This document shows, piece after piece, positions 7,704 to 16,373 of a stretch of DNA of 39,745 bases. The stretch's first letter is position 1. Every line of letters begins with the position of its first letter. Under the pieces are notes generated by a model. The model did no database searches. It was not told the DNA's origin and worked only from the letters and a program-made list of their open reading frames with translations. This DNA comes from DASVCZ01 sp036381335 (GTDB taxonomy: Bacteria; Patescibacteriota; Microgenomatia; UBA1400; PJMF01): the NCBI GenBank assembly GCA_036381335.1, contig DASVCZ010000049.1, positions 1 to 39,745 of the forward strand, read 5' to 3'. The position numbers were made by a program, and so were the translations under genes.

Positions 7704-8383
7704 ATGCTGAGCCTCCAATTAATTAATAAAGTTATAAAATGCATCGCATCTAGTAACGTCATTCCCCGGTCATGATCGTGGTAGATTGTTTTGATTATAA
7801 CTCCTTTTCGTTTCAGCAAACTGCGGGCTACTCGGACCGCAATTTCCAACTCTACGGCATAGTCATGAGTTTCCCAACGAATAGTGTGGTAGGCCTCTTT
7901 AGTAAATGCTTTGTAACCAGACAACACATCGCTAAAGTATTTGCCAAATAGGATATAAATGAAGATAGAAATAAAAATGTTGCCCATTCTTTTAACTAAA
8001 GGCATGTCCTTAGTTAAACCTCGAATGCCAAAAACAATATCATAGCCTTTGAGTAATTGCTCCTGAAATAAAATTAGCTCATGAGGATCATGTTGATCAT
8101 CACTATCTAAGAAAAAAACAGCCTGAGCATCTTGAACTGAAAATGCGTACTCACACCCTGTAGTCAGAGCAGCACCTTTCCCCAGGTTGACTCTATGCTT
8201 TAAAACGTGTGCTGTATATTGGGAAGCAATAGTAGCTGTTTGATCGGATGATCCATCATCCACCACAATGATGTGAGAAGTGTAGTGGCCAATTTTTTTT
8301 AAAACCTTGGCTAAATATTTTTCTTCATTATATGCTGGCACAACTACCCAATAGCTATGCTGAAGCTTGGATGATTTTTGCAT
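7700..8383 (-). CDS. DPM1-like GT2 (polyprenyl-phosphate hexose synthase)
   Basis: A 227-residue GT2 enzyme when started at the ATG 8383; a TTG at 8410 would add nine residues. It has YWVVVPAYNEE (11-21), IIVVDDGSSDQT (38-49), NLGKGAALTTG (66-76) and the DxD-type site Asp93-Ser-Asp95-Asp96 in FFLDSDDQHDP. Later SGYKAFTKEA matches the DPM1 family. It is a paralog of the GT2 at 6638-7390, separated from it only by the DUF2304 gene, so the trio looks like one functional unit for charging polyprenyl phosphate. The C-terminal hydrophobic stretch (TLLDAMHFITLLINW) may touch the membrane. Confidence 0.86.
   Translation of the reverse strand: MQKSSKLQHSYWVVVPAYNEEKYLAKVLKKIGHYTSHIIVVDDGSSDQTATIASQYTAHVLKHRVNLGKGAALTTGCEYAFSVQDAQAVFFLDSDDQHDPHELILFQEQLLKGYDIVFGIRGLTKDMPLVKRMGNIFISIFIYILFGKYFSDVLSGYKAFTKEAYHTIRWETHDYAVELEIAVRVARSLLKRKGVIIKTIYHDHDRGMTLLDAMHFITLLINWRLSI
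7712..7716 (-). promoter_or_regulatory. ribosome binding site GGAGG for DUF2304 gene
   Basis: GGAGG on the minus strand lies 8 bases before the ATG at 7703 and within the 3' end of the upstream GT2 gene. It favours the ATG over the upstream TTG and shows that internal operon genes use Shine-Dalgarno initiation. Confidence 0.7.
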
Positions 8384-8413
8384 GTTGAGAAAAGAACGAG
8401 GCAGGTTCAATTC

Positions 8414-9337
8414 TTATTGTTTTTGAGATTTATACCACTCTACAACACGTTTAACTCCTTCGTCAAAAGAAACTGTCGGTTCCCAGCCTAAAACTGCGTG
8501 AGCTTTAGTATACGACAAAGCGCTTCTTTCTTGTTCACCAGGTCGCTCTGGGCCATGTGTTTCTTCTACACGTACATCAAATTCAGCTACCACTTTTCGA
8601 AAGACGTCGTTGGTACTTATTTCAACGCCAGTGCCTATATTAAGTTCCCCTACATAGGAACTAGTTAGAGATGCTAGATTGGCTTGCACCACATCATTGA
8701 TATATACGTAGTCACGAGTGTGAGTGCCATCCCCATTAATGACAGGGGCTTTTCCTTGGTTTATCATCTCACTGAAAATAGCAATGACTCCAGACTCACC
8801 ATGAGGGTTTTGGCGAGGTCCATAGACGTTAGAATATCGAAGCACTAGATAAGGAATGCGGTACTGCGTGTAGTAAAAGTTGAGATAAAGTTCCCCAGAG
8901 CGCTTGGATATACCATAAGGTGATAAAGGTTCTTCTTTCATCTCTTCGGTAAAAGGGGTGGGTTTATTACCGTACATAGCTCCACCAGTGGAGGCCATAA
9001 TCACCTTTTTGACCGGCACTTCTTTAGCCACTTCCATGATATTAAGAAGGCCAATAATGTTATTTTCTGCATCAAACTGAGGGTTTTTAACCGAATACCC
9101 AACTTGAATATGGGCAGCGTGGTGATTTATGATTTCAGGTTGGAGATCACGGATAATTGCTTGGATATGATCGCGGTCTGTGATATCAGCTTTAATAAAG
9201 CTTGCCTGGGAATTTACGTACGATTGGTTGCCAGAAGAGAGGTTGTCAACGACTACCACTTGGTGGCCTTGAGCCACATAGGCATCAACCACATGTGAGG
9301 CGATGAACCCAGCTCCGCCTGTAACGAGTATTTTCAT
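8414..9337 (-). CDS. NAD-dependent nucleotide-sugar epimerase/dehydratase (GalE-like)
   Basis: A 307-residue extended SDR enzyme. The N-terminal motif is TGGAGFIAS (6-14); the usual third glycine is alanine (Ala13), a known variant in some archaeal-type UDP-glucose 4-epimerases. The catalytic set is Ser116-Thr117 in MASTGGAMYG with Tyr141 and Lys145 (YGISK). YSNVYGPRQNP and RPGEQERS near the C-terminus are typical of UDP-hexose 4-epimerases. It probably interconverts UDP-glucose/galactose or their N-acetyl forms; substrate is not certain, so no gene name is given. A Shine-Dalgarno-like AGGA lies 6 bases before the ATG. Confidence 0.87.
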   Translation of the reverse strand: MKILVTGGAGFIASHVVDAYVAQGHQVVVVDNLSSGNQSYVNSQASFIKADITDRDHIQAIIRDLQPEIINHHAAHIQVGYSVKNPQFDAENNIIGLLNIMEVAKEVPVKKVIMASTGGAMYGNKPTPFTEEMKEEPLSPYGISKRSGELYLNFYYTQYRIPYLVLRYSNVYGPRQNPHGESGVIAIFSEMINQGKAPVINGDGTHTRDYVYINDVVQANLASLTSSYVGELNIGTGVEISTNDVFRKVVAEFDVRVEETHGPERPGEQERSALSYTKAHAVLGWEPTVSFDEGVKRVVEWYKSQKQ

Positions 9338-9343
9338 ATGCTT

Positions 9344-9347
9344 TCCT
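9344..9347 (-). promoter_or_regulatory. ribosome binding site (AGGA) for epimerase gene
   Basis: AAAGGAAAG follows the stop of the upstream PIG-V-like gene, with AGGA ending 6 bases before the ATG at 9337. It supports this start and SD-dependent initiation inside the operon. Confidence 0.55.
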
Positions 9348-10568
9348 TTAAGCCACCCAATAGCCTTGAATAAATAGCATGGTGTTAATAATGAGTAGCA
9401 CTAGTGATCCTAGCAAATAAATCAAGGTCAGCCAACGACGAGAATGAAGAACTCGGCTTAATAATAAAAAGAACGCAAAGCTAGCTAGCATATAGCGAGG
9501 CATGCTGGAGAAGGTGCCAGTTAAAGTAGGAACCAAAAAGACGGCTAGGCTAAAGAAAGCGTACGAGAAACGCACATACTTGAAAGAAGCCAGCAAAGCC
9601 AGAAAGCCTCCCACCCCGATTACAAACTCTTGGAAGTAAGCAAAGTACCGCCAATCCCACGTTTGATAAGTACCTAGGATCTTGAGGTAGCGCCAAACCA
9701 CTTGAGGATAAAGGATAAACGTCTCCGATCGTCCCGCTCCGAACTCAGACTGAACATGAAGGAAGTACAAAGGGTCGTTAAACTCGCCTGCTAAGTAGGC
9801 CATATAAGCTACTAAGCCCGTGCTACCAAATACTACCAAGCCTAACAGCTTGACATAATCGCTTTTTTTTAACAATTTTACCAAGGCAACTCCATTAGTG
9901 AGCCAAGAGGAGGCCTGCCACTTCAAATCCAATCTTTCAGACATGTGAAGGCAGTACTCAATAATGAGGGCAGGCACTAAAAGTACTCCTACCACTCGGG
10001 TGCCGGAAGCGAATCCAGCCAAGATGCCAGCTAACCACCATTTTTGATTACGCGCCGCTAAAAATGAAGCAAATATCAAGGTTAAAAAGAGGGACTCAGA
10101 ATAAAGTGCTCCCATGAAGAAAAACGTAGGAAATAAGAGTAAAGTGAAAATACCTATCCAACTGGCCTGGTTGCTGCTGCCTTCCTTTTTCAGAAGCAAC
10201 CACCAAAGCATTACGCTGATGGATAAAAACAGATTACTGACGAATAAACCGCTGATCAGAGGATGGGCGATCAAGGCGTTGACGAGAAAAACCAGCAAAG
10301 GATACCCCGGAAAAAAAGCTTGAATCAAGCCTGTGCCCACGTATCCTTTCTGGACAATCGTTAAGTAATGCACCCCATCAAAATTAGCCCAGGAATATAT
10401 CCACTGCGGTAAGCCATAGCTTGGCAGAAGCGTATAGGCGTAAGGAAATGACGGCTGGTAGTTAAAGAAAAAACTCGCCCCCGCTCCGATCACCACTAAA
10501 GCTATTCTCCACCCTGTGACCAGAACAAATAGCTTGAGAAAAGTAGCTTTTAAAGAAGTATGGATCAT
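9348..10568 (-). CDS. PIG-V-like membrane mannosyltransferase (GT-C)
   Basis: A 406-residue polytopic membrane protein. The start at 10568 is chosen because it forms an ATGA overlap with the upstream stop; a further in-frame start at 10667 would create a 103-base overlap and a non-hydrophobic N-terminal extension. After helix 1, the outside loop holds WANFDGVHYLTI (Asp64) and FFPGYPLLV (85-93), the signature pattern of PIG-V/Gpi18-type mannosyltransferases (COG5542 relatives). YSESLFL and ASGTRVVG, also typical of the family, follow in later loops. These enzymes transfer mannose from a lipid carrier on the outer face of the membrane. Donor identity in bacteria is not established. Confidence 0.83.
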   Translation of the reverse strand: MIHTSLKATFLKLFVLVTGWRIALVVIGAGASFFFNYQPSFPYAYTLLPSYGLPQWIYSWANFDGVHYLTIVQKGYVGTGLIQAFFPGYPLLVFLVNALIAHPLISGLFVSNLFLSISVMLWWLLLKKEGSSNQASWIGIFTLLLFPTFFFMGALYSESLFLTLIFASFLAARNQKWWLAGILAGFASGTRVVGVLLVPALIIEYCLHMSERLDLKWQASSWLTNGVALVKLLKKSDYVKLLGLVVFGSTGLVAYMAYLAGEFNDPLYFLHVQSEFGAGRSETFILYPQVVWRYLKILGTYQTWDWRYFAYFQEFVIGVGGFLALLASFKYVRFSYAFFSLAVFLVPTLTGTFSSMPRYMLASFAFFLLLSRVLHSRRWLTLIYLLGSLVLLIINTMLFIQGYWVA

Positions 10569-12223
10569 CTTTGGTACTTTTTTACAAACTGATATCCAGC
10601 CAGTGAAACCAAACCAACTAAAGCCACTAAAGAGACAGTGTTGCCAACTATGCGAGCCCACGTCCACTGGGTAAAGCGGGTTCTGATCTGGTATTCGCCT
10701 GGCTCGAGTCGGTAGGCAATTCGGCCATCAATATCCTCGTTATCAACATACTGGACAGTTTGCGCGTCGGAACTTGTCTGCCAGCCCAGGAATTTCATAG
10801 TCGGTTCTACAATCAAAGATGGTTGGGTTAGTGTAAGCTGATAACTACGATCTGAACCTGTCCAATAATTAACAGCTACCTGACCTGCTCCTTCTAAAAT
10901 ATGTGGCCCTGGTTGCCAATCACCAAGATTAATGTACATAAAACCTAGAGGTAAATTTTCATTTAAAGTAGAAGTACTTTGGGGATAAGCGTCATAGTCT
11001 ACGTTTTCTTTATGAAAGTAATCAACGGGCGTAAGCCTGACTACACTTATGAGTTGGAACGCAAGTAGCACCAAAAACAACGCTTTCAAAGTTTTTGAGC
11101 TATTTTCCCAAGTAAAAGCGCCAATAGGTATAATTATGAGTGAGAAAAACATACTTAGTCGCCACGGGAATTGAATAAAGCGAGCGAAGGAAAATAATTG
11201 CCATAGCGGTGAAGTGGGAGAAAGTTGAAAAAAAAGTAATAGCCAAGCTAAGATGACAAGAGCTCTCCAATACCAATCATTCTTAATGGAATAGAAAGAA
11301 GCTAAAATTAAACTCAAGAGTTGAACCCCTCCCAACCAAAAGCTAAGGCTATCTACTTTTCCTGGATAAGAAAAACCAAAAGAAAAAGCATCAAAAAATA
11401 ACTGTGAAATTGTGGGAAAGTGTTGGAGGAAATTGCTTGTGAGTTTGCCACTACCCAAAATCACCTGATTCTTTTCGGTAATTGCCGGTAACCAAAACCA
11501 GAGAGTGAGCAACGAAGCCGACACCAGGATAGCAAAGTAATAGATCCACTTCTCTTTATTTAACTTGAGCCGGAGTGCAGCGTAGGCAAGGATCAAAGGC
11601 ATTCCAAAAATAACTGCTAAGTTATGAGAAAGGAAAAAAGCTGCATAGATACTTGTATAACACAGAGTTAAGAGATTCGTCTGTCGATAATGAAAAAAAA
11701 CACTTTTGTTGCTCTTATGTACATGTTCAATAATAAGAAATATCCAAGGCAAAAGGCAGATTGCTATCAATTCACCAATGTTTCCTCGATAGTAAATAAC
11801 GTTTATCAAATAAGGGTTGGTAGCAAACACTGACATCCCAAATAGTTGAGCCAAAAGTGAGAAATTGAGCATTGCCAGCCATCGGTGGACCCCTAACAAA
11901 CCTATAATTAAAAAGGCGACGGCGATTACTTTAAAAGTTACTTCGTAATTAATTTTGAGGAGTGAAAAAGGAAGGGAAATAATATTTGCTAGAGGGTAAT
12001 TATAATTAAACACTGGATATCCATAGTGGTTCATCAAATTGGGGGCGAAGCGAGGCGGAATTTGACCTTCCTTAAGAGCAGTTTTATAGTTAGCAAAGCG
12101 AGCGAGGTGATTCTCACCATCGTGAGTGTAAGGAAATCCAGTATGAAAGTATACTTTTCCTACTATGAGCGCTAACAGCACAGTAACTGAAGTCAGGATT
12201 ATGGCGTTAAGATAATATTTCAT
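10565..12223 (-). CDS. PTPS-related domain polytopic membrane protein (GT-C-like)
   Basis: From the ATG at 12223 this has 552 residues. It belongs to the family wrongly labelled '6-pyruvoyl-tetrahydropterin synthase related' (PF10131), a GT-C-like membrane fold unrelated to pterin synthesis. After helix 1 comes THDGENHL (33-40; Asp35), then KEGQIPPRF and NHYGYPVFNYNYPL (up to about residue 78), the family hallmark. A roughly 100-residue soluble beta-rich stretch (LNENLPLGF to EPGEYQIRTRF) precedes a final helix. The start is supported by AAGGTG 4 bases upstream. It overlaps the GT4 gene by 17 bases. It probably transfers a sugar from a lipid carrier, but no member of this family has an activity I can cite. 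Confidence 0.82.
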   Translation of the reverse strand: MKYYLNAIILTSVTVLLALIVGKVYFHTGFPYTHDGENHLARFANYKTALKEGQIPPRFAPNLMNHYGYPVFNYNYPLANIISLPFSLLKINYEVTFKVIAVAFLIIGLLGVHRWLAMLNFSLLAQLFGMSVFATNPYLINVIYYRGNIGELIAICLLPWIFLIIEHVHKSNKSVFFHYRQTNLLTLCYTSIYAAFFLSHNLAVIFGMPLILAYAALRLKLNKEKWIYYFAILVSASLLTLWFWLPAITEKNQVILGSGKLTSNFLQHFPTISQLFFDAFSFGFSYPGKVDSLSFWLGGVQLLSLILASFYSIKNDWYWRALVILAWLLLFFQLSPTSPLWQLFSFARFIQFPWRLSMFFSLIIIPIGAFTWENSSKTLKALFLVLLAFQLISVVRLTPVDYFHKENVDYDAYPQSTSTLNENLPLGFMYINLGDWQPGPHILEGAGQVAVNYWTGSDRSYQLTLTQPSLIVEPTMKFLGWQTSSDAQTVQYVDNEDIDGRIAYRLEPGEYQIRTRFTQWTWARIVGNTVSLVALVGLVSLAGYQFVKKYQR

Positions 12224-13253
12224 GGTACACCTTAATTGTTTCCCTGGCTGTTTTCTGCCACGAAAAGGTTTGACTCCATTTATAGGCATCTCGAAGCCAC
12301 TGGTCTCGCTTAGTTTGGGACCACTCCAGTACTTGAGTGATGCTCTCCGCCAATGATTCAGCCGTAGGTTCTGCAAAAACAACGTGTTCGCCTCCGACTT
12401 CTATCAAGGAAGACGTGCGGCTACACACAACCGGCGCCCGACACTGCATGGCTTCCAGAACCGGTAAACCAAAGCCTTCAGCCAGAGACGGTTGGACATA
12501 GACTTCGGCTCCAGTGTAGAGAGCTGAAATTTCTTCTGTGGCTTCGCCTTGAAAGTCACTCACAAAGTGTACCCGTTCAGCCACATTACTGAGTGCCATT
12601 TGCGTTTCTAGCCACTGCCATTCAGGAATGTCCTGAGGAGTGAAGTTTTTACCTGCTAAGACTAAGTGCAAATCATCTGGCAAAAACTTAAGTGCTTTAA
12701 TGAGTTGGGGAATATTTTTATTGTAGTTGATATCGCCCACGTAAAGCAGATATTTCTTGGGAAGTCTATGGAGCTTCTTGACTTTAGCAAATGTTTTTTC
12801 GTCAACTTTTTGCAACTCCGGATTGGCAGCTAAATAGACTACATGGATTTTATGTTCAGGAATACCTAGCTCATTGATGATATCTGACTTAGACGCCTGA
12901 GAGTCAGTGATAATGGCAGAAATTTTTCTCAGAGCCAAGCGCTGCTTGCGATAGCGCAAACTACCTTTAATTCCCGGGCGATAATACTGTTTAAACTTGA
13001 GCGGAATGACGTCATGAATGGTGACCACTGCTTTTTTAGCTTTGTGAAAGAAAGGGAGCGTCGAAAAAAATAAATCAAAGTAAGGATAATGAACGACATC
13101 AGGTTTCACCCCCTGATCATCTGCTGAAGGGCGAAGAATTGTCACTTTTCCCTCTTTTTCTAAGTACTCTGTCAAAAAGCGAGTGTACATGCCAATCCCA
13201 CGATGTGCGTGCGCATTGCCCAGGGGTGAAGTGTCAAATAGGACGTTAATCAT
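12207..13253 (-). CDS. GT4-family glycosyltransferase
   Basis: A 348-residue GT-B fold enzyme of the mannosyltransferase-like GT4 subgroup. HRGIGMYTRFL (17-27) is the acceptor-side loop, TIHDVIPLKF (78-87) and ITDSQASKSDI (115-125) are subgroup hallmarks, GDINYNKN (173-180) is the donor loop, and Glu259/Glu267 form E-x7-E in AEGFGLPVLEAM. The HDV-P and TDSQASK patterns occur in bacterial O-antigen mannosyltransferases such as WbdA/WbaZ relatives. No membrane helices. It is separated by 32 bases from the upstream GT2 gene. Confidence 0.9.
   Translation of the reverse strand: MINVLFDTSPLGNAHAHRGIGMYTRFLTEYLEKEGKVTILRPSADDQGVKPDVVHYPYFDLFFSTLPFFHKAKKAVVTIHDVIPLKFKQYYRPGIKGSLRYRKQRLALRKISAIITDSQASKSDIINELGIPEHKIHVVYLAANPELQKVDEKTFAKVKKLHRLPKKYLLYVGDINYNKNIPQLIKALKFLPDDLHLVLAGKNFTPQDIPEWQWLETQMALSNVAERVHFVSDFQGEATEEISALYTGAEVYVQPSLAEGFGLPVLEAMQCRAPVVCSRTSSLIEVGGEHVVFAEPTAESLAESITQVLEWSQTKRDQWLRDAYKWSQTFSWQKTARETIKVYHEILS
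12228..12233 (-). promoter_or_regulatory. ribosome binding site (AAGGTG) deciding start at 12223
   Basis: AAGGTG ends 4 bases before the ATG at 12223, inside the end of the GT4 gene. This supports the shorter form over an in-frame start at 12382 that would add 53 basic, non-hydrophobic residues. Confidence 0.5.
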
Positions 13254-13285
13254 AGTCTGAGTTTTTGATTATTTGTCGTTAATTA

Positions 13286-14077
13286 TTAGTCTTCGCTTTT
13301 AGTCTTTAGCCGATACTGTTCCCAGAGTTTCAGATAAGCCATCGGGTGGTGAAGCCCACTCATCATAGCAAAGATAAACCCCGCTAAACCATCCACATAC
13401 CCTCGGTGTCGTATGTAGAGCCCAAAAAAGGTAGTTAATGGCTTCCAAAATAAATACTCCACAGCACTGAAAAAACTAATCTTAACTTTTGATTCTTGCA
13501 ACTGAGAGGCTTTAAAGCTGGTATAGGTGTTCCACTTTCGCAGGTAATCGGTAAAAGTTGGATTAGCATAATGGAGCAAGTGGCCGTCAGCCCAGCCTAC
13601 TTGACCATCGACAGTCATTACTTCATGGACGTCTTTTTGAGGGAGTTTGGCAAAGCCATTTACATAAAGTCGAATACTAGGATCAGGATATTGGCCGCCT
13701 TTGGCTAGCCAACGACCGAGAAAGAGATTTTTTCGTTTAATGTTCCACGCTTTAATGTCCGATGCCAGCGTCTCAGATACTGCACTTTTCAGCTTCTTGA
13801 TAAAAGCCTTCAGTTCGTCATCAACCACTTCGTCGGCATCAAGCTGAAGAACGAGATCGCCTTTGGCAGCATCCATGGCCATTTGTTTATTAATATGAAA
13901 GTTGGCTTTATTGGTTGTTTTAATGACTTTGGCTTTAAATTGTTTGGCAATTTTGACGGTATCGTCAGTCGACTCGCCATCGACCACGATGATTTCGTCA
14001 GCAATATCTTTAACCGCCTCTAAACAGCGAGCCAGGTTTTTTTCTTCATTGTGGACTGCGAGAACTACTGAGAGCAT
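13286..14077 (-). CDS. GT2-family glycosyltransferase, WaaE/KdtX-like
   Basis: A 263-residue GT2 enzyme. LSVVLAVHNEEKN (2-14), EIIVVDGESTDDT (28-40) and Asp80-x-Asp82-Glu83 in LQLDADEVV are the core motifs. The 'DADE' form followed by a basic block, an R-LY--G---- H(E/V) segment and a large helical C-terminus is typical of WaaE/KdtX-like beta-glucosyltransferases. Two further paralogs lie at 32802-33653 and 34591-35490. A C-terminal FFGLYIRHRGYVDGLAGFIFAMM stretch (about 219-243) is amphipathic and likely membrane-associated. It starts 9 bases after the HD-domain gene. Confidence 0.88.
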   Translation of the reverse strand: MLSVVLAVHNEEKNLARCLEAVKDIADEIIVVDGESTDDTVKIAKQFKAKVIKTTNKANFHINKQMAMDAAKGDLVLQLDADEVVDDELKAFIKKLKSAVSETLASDIKAWNIKRKNLFLGRWLAKGGQYPDPSIRLYVNGFAKLPQKDVHEVMTVDGQVGWADGHLLHYANPTFTDYLRKWNTYTSFKASQLQESKVKISFFSAVEYLFWKPLTTFFGLYIRHRGYVDGLAGFIFAMMSGLHHPMAYLKLWEQYRLKTKSED

Positions 14078-14086
14078 AAGGGATTT

Positions 14087-14668
14087 CTAATTTTTACTTT
14101 CAAAAACTTCTTTTAAAGCCTGGTAACGATCATCGACTTCTTTTTTTACTTCCGGCCAAAAAATTTTAATCTCATAATCTCGGTGTAATTTTTCTTTGAC
14201 CCAGGCTAGATATTCATCATAAGTCTTTCCTTCAGGTAAGTGCATCCAGCAAAATTGGAGGTAAAAATCGGTGGTCAGATGCGCTAAGGCGTCGGCGGTG
14301 GCCAGAACTTTACCTTCTAAGCTGGTAGGAAGATGCCCGGCTTTACACGAGTGAGGAGCTATGACTTCGGCTTCAATGAAAGTAATTTCTTCTTGATCAT
14401 AACCAGCCTTGACTAGCACATTTTTCATTTGCTCTCCACTAATCTCATCAAAGTTAACAGCATATCGATCAACGAATGCATCTCCAAAATCATGTAAATA
14501 TGCGCCAGCAATGGCCACATCTTTATTAGCTTTAAAGCGATCGCTCAATTTTTCTGCGTTTTTAGCTACTACTGGTACATGGTGTTGCCACATCCATTTA
14601 GCAAAAGGTTCCTTCGACTTGGTGTATGCTTCTTGAACTAACTCAGCTACTTTTTGGTATTTTTGCAT
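14087..14668 (-). CDS. HD-domain metal-dependent hydrolase
   Basis: A 193-residue soluble protein with an HD phosphohydrolase core: His29/His30 in WMWQHH, the His59-Asp60 pair in AYLHDFGD, His106 in IAPHS and Asp126 in ATADALAHL. These residues bind one or two metals in HD enzymes, which hydrolyse nucleotides or phosphate esters. It is the only soluble non-glycosyltransferase enzyme in the left string besides the NAD-dependent enzymes, deacetylase and methyltransferase. A 79-base gap separates it from the upstream GT-C gene; TGGTATTAA in that gap (about 14682-14690) could be a weak promoter with a short leader. Substrate unknown; co-transcription with the glycan genes may be accidental. Confidence 0.82.
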   Translation of the reverse strand: MQKYQKVAELVQEAYTKSKEPFAKWMWQHHVPVVAKNAEKLSDRFKANKDVAIAGAYLHDFGDAFVDRYAVNFDEISGEQMKNVLVKAGYDQEEITFIEAEVIAPHSCKAGHLPTSLEGKVLATADALAHLTTDFYLQFCWMHLPEGKTYDEYLAWVKEKLHRDYEIKIFWPEVKKEVDDRYQALKEVFESKN

Positions 14669-14672
14669 GTTA

Positions 14673-14735
14673 CTAGAGGTTAATTAATACCACACCCATG
14701 ATCGCTAGTCCTACTGCTACTATTTTAGCAAACAA
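14673..14735 (-). CDS. possible 20-residue membrane peptide
   Basis: In the 79-base gap an uninterrupted frame reads from TTG at 14735 to a TAG stop: (M)LFAKIVAVGLAIMGVVLINL, almost a perfect single membrane helix. The frame is also the direct continuation of the upstream GT-C gene past its TGA stop (EKDH then this peptide), so it might be decayed coding sequence, a stop-codon readthrough extension, or a real tiny protein. A purine-rich GAGAAAAAG lies upstream. No homolog is known to me. Kept at low confidence because 20 codons open by chance are common. Confidence 0.22.
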   Translation of the reverse strand: MFAKIVAVGLAIMGVVLINL

Positions 14736-14747
14736 ATGATCTTTTTC

Positions 14748-16373
14748 TCATGGTTCTATCCTCCACGAGGTGCCTTCCCAGAGTAGCATGGCTTTTTCAT
14801 GACTCCTGTCTTCGGGGTGACCTATAAAGTGGTAGTGAGTCACCCGTTCTCCATAACGAAAACCAATTCTATCTGGCAACTGACGGACATTAGTCTGCAA
14901 ATACTGATCGGCCGGAATCTTGAGATACCAAGCCGTTAAAATGTAATGGAAGCCTCCTCCGTCGACAACAGCAACTTCTTCATGAGGAAACCTACGTTCT
15001 AATTCTTGGATTGCATCTTGAAAACCTGGAAACCATTTCTTTTGCTGTGTGGGAAATGTATAGAAGTATCTGTAAAAATATTTTGAAGTCTCCAAAAGCA
15101 TCACTCCCATAAAGAGAACTATAAGTATAGTTGCAGCTTTTTTACTTTTCCCCAAGTGTTCGATTGCAATGGCAAGGCCTCGGATGGAGAGCAAATAAAA
15201 GATATAGATGAAAAATAAGCTACGAGTAGTGTGAGGTGAATCAACAGTAATTACCGATGGAGCTAGAGAGACTATTAATAAATAAAGGAGCATCATTTCC
15301 GGCTTGATTAGCTCCAGAGTAGCAGCACACCTGGTGGCAGCGACTTTCATTCCGGCGTCAAAATTAGTTACCCAACATTTAAACAAAGTGAAAAATGAAG
15401 GGAACAGAGTTAGTAGACCAAAGATGCCTAAAATATACACAGTGAAGTAGGTGTGTCCATAATTTGGTAATGAATGCCAGGGGTGGGTCCCTCCTTCGGT
15501 AATCAAAAATCGCGGAGAGAAACTTTGACCGAAGTTCACTAACATTACACCTAGCCAATAAAAGTAACGACTCCCAATACTTGATTGAGCACTAGCTGGC
15601 AATGATTCTCGAAAACTTACCCACTGGCTCCAAGTACTTTCATCCGTGAAAATGGTAATGCCACTTTTTTGTGAGGTGAGAGGCCACAGCAACGACATAA
15701 CAACAACGAAGATAGTAGATAATCCGATGACAGGAATGAACCAGCTTCGCAAGTTCCCCCAACCTCGAAAGAAAATGACTGCCGGCACCACAAAGGGCAC
15801 TAAAAGTAGGGGGGTGTTGTAGGTGAAAACAGCTACTACCATCAAAATTAAAGCAATTGCATCCATAAAAAGTTGATTTCTATTTCTACTTAGCAGCAGA
15901 ACTAATGCCCCCACCAATAAAGCCAACCCCACATTGGCTTCAAAGGCGATGCGCGAGTAAAAGAAAAAGACTGGGGCTAAAGCAATGATGAAGGCAAAGA
16001 GTAAGCTCAAACTGTCAGAGAACTTGAATCTCTTGGCGAAAAAGAAACTGAGAGGAATCAAGAGTGTGCCAGCTATAACTGATGGCAGACGAACCACCCA
16101 ATCTTCCAAAGGCAAGAAAGTGAAGAAAGTTAGCAGCAGTAAGGGATATCCTGGTAATTTATAATCACCAAAAGATTCGAGGGCCAGGGGCCAACTTCTA
16201 CCCCATTCGTCCTGACCCGCTTCTTTCAGTAAATACGCGTTGTAGGCCAATGCCGCTTCGTCTCGATTTAAAATTGAAGGATTACTGCCTACTGAGTAAA
16301 ACCGAAGCAAGAAGCCGCCCAAGGTGAGCAAAGCTAACCAAAAAATAATAGAAGCAAACCATTTTTTATTCAT
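14748..16373 (-). CDS. PMT/ArnT-like GT-C glycosyltransferase
   Basis: A 541-residue polytopic membrane enzyme of the GT39/GT83 type (PMT_2, COG1807). After the first helix (about 8-24) the outside loop begins with Arg-Asp38-Glu39, matching the Asp-Glu catalytic motif of protein O-mannosyltransferases and ArnT. ESFGDYKLPG (66-75; Asp70, Lys72) is the second conserved element. About ten further helices follow, then a short soluble C-terminal domain with DGGGFHYILTAWYLK. It would transfer a sugar from polyprenyl phosphate to a protein, lipid or glycan outside the membrane. It overlaps the upstream paralog by 8 bases. Confidence 0.85.
   Translation of the reverse strand: MNKKWFASIIFWLALLTLGGFLLRFYSVGSNPSILNRDEAALAYNAYLLKEAGQDEWGRSWPLALESFGDYKLPGYPLLLLTFFTFLPLEDWVVRLPSVIAGTLLIPLSFFFAKRFKFSDSLSLLFAFIIALAPVFFFYSRIAFEANVGLALLVGALVLLLSRNRNQLFMDAIALILMVVAVFTYNTPLLLVPFVVPAVIFFRGWGNLRSWFIPVIGLSTIFVVVMSLLWPLTSQKSGITIFTDESTWSQWVSFRESLPASAQSSIGSRYFYWLGVMLVNFGQSFSPRFLITEGGTHPWHSLPNYGHTYFTVYILGIFGLLTLFPSFFTLFKCWVTNFDAGMKVAATRCAATLELIKPEMMLLYLLIVSLAPSVITVDSPHTTRSLFFIYIFYLLSIRGLAIAIEHLGKSKKAATILIVLFMGVMLLETSKYFYRYFYTFPTQQKKWFPGFQDAIQELERRFPHEEVAVVDGGGFHYILTAWYLKIPADQYLQTNVRQLPDRIGFRYGERVTHYHFIGHPEDRSHEKAMLLWEGTSWRIEP

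Noticed and set aside
10568..10667. Longer N-terminus for the PIG-V-like protein
   Set aside because: It would overlap the upstream gene by 103 bases and add a stretch that does not resemble the family; ATGA at 10565-10568 is the natural start.
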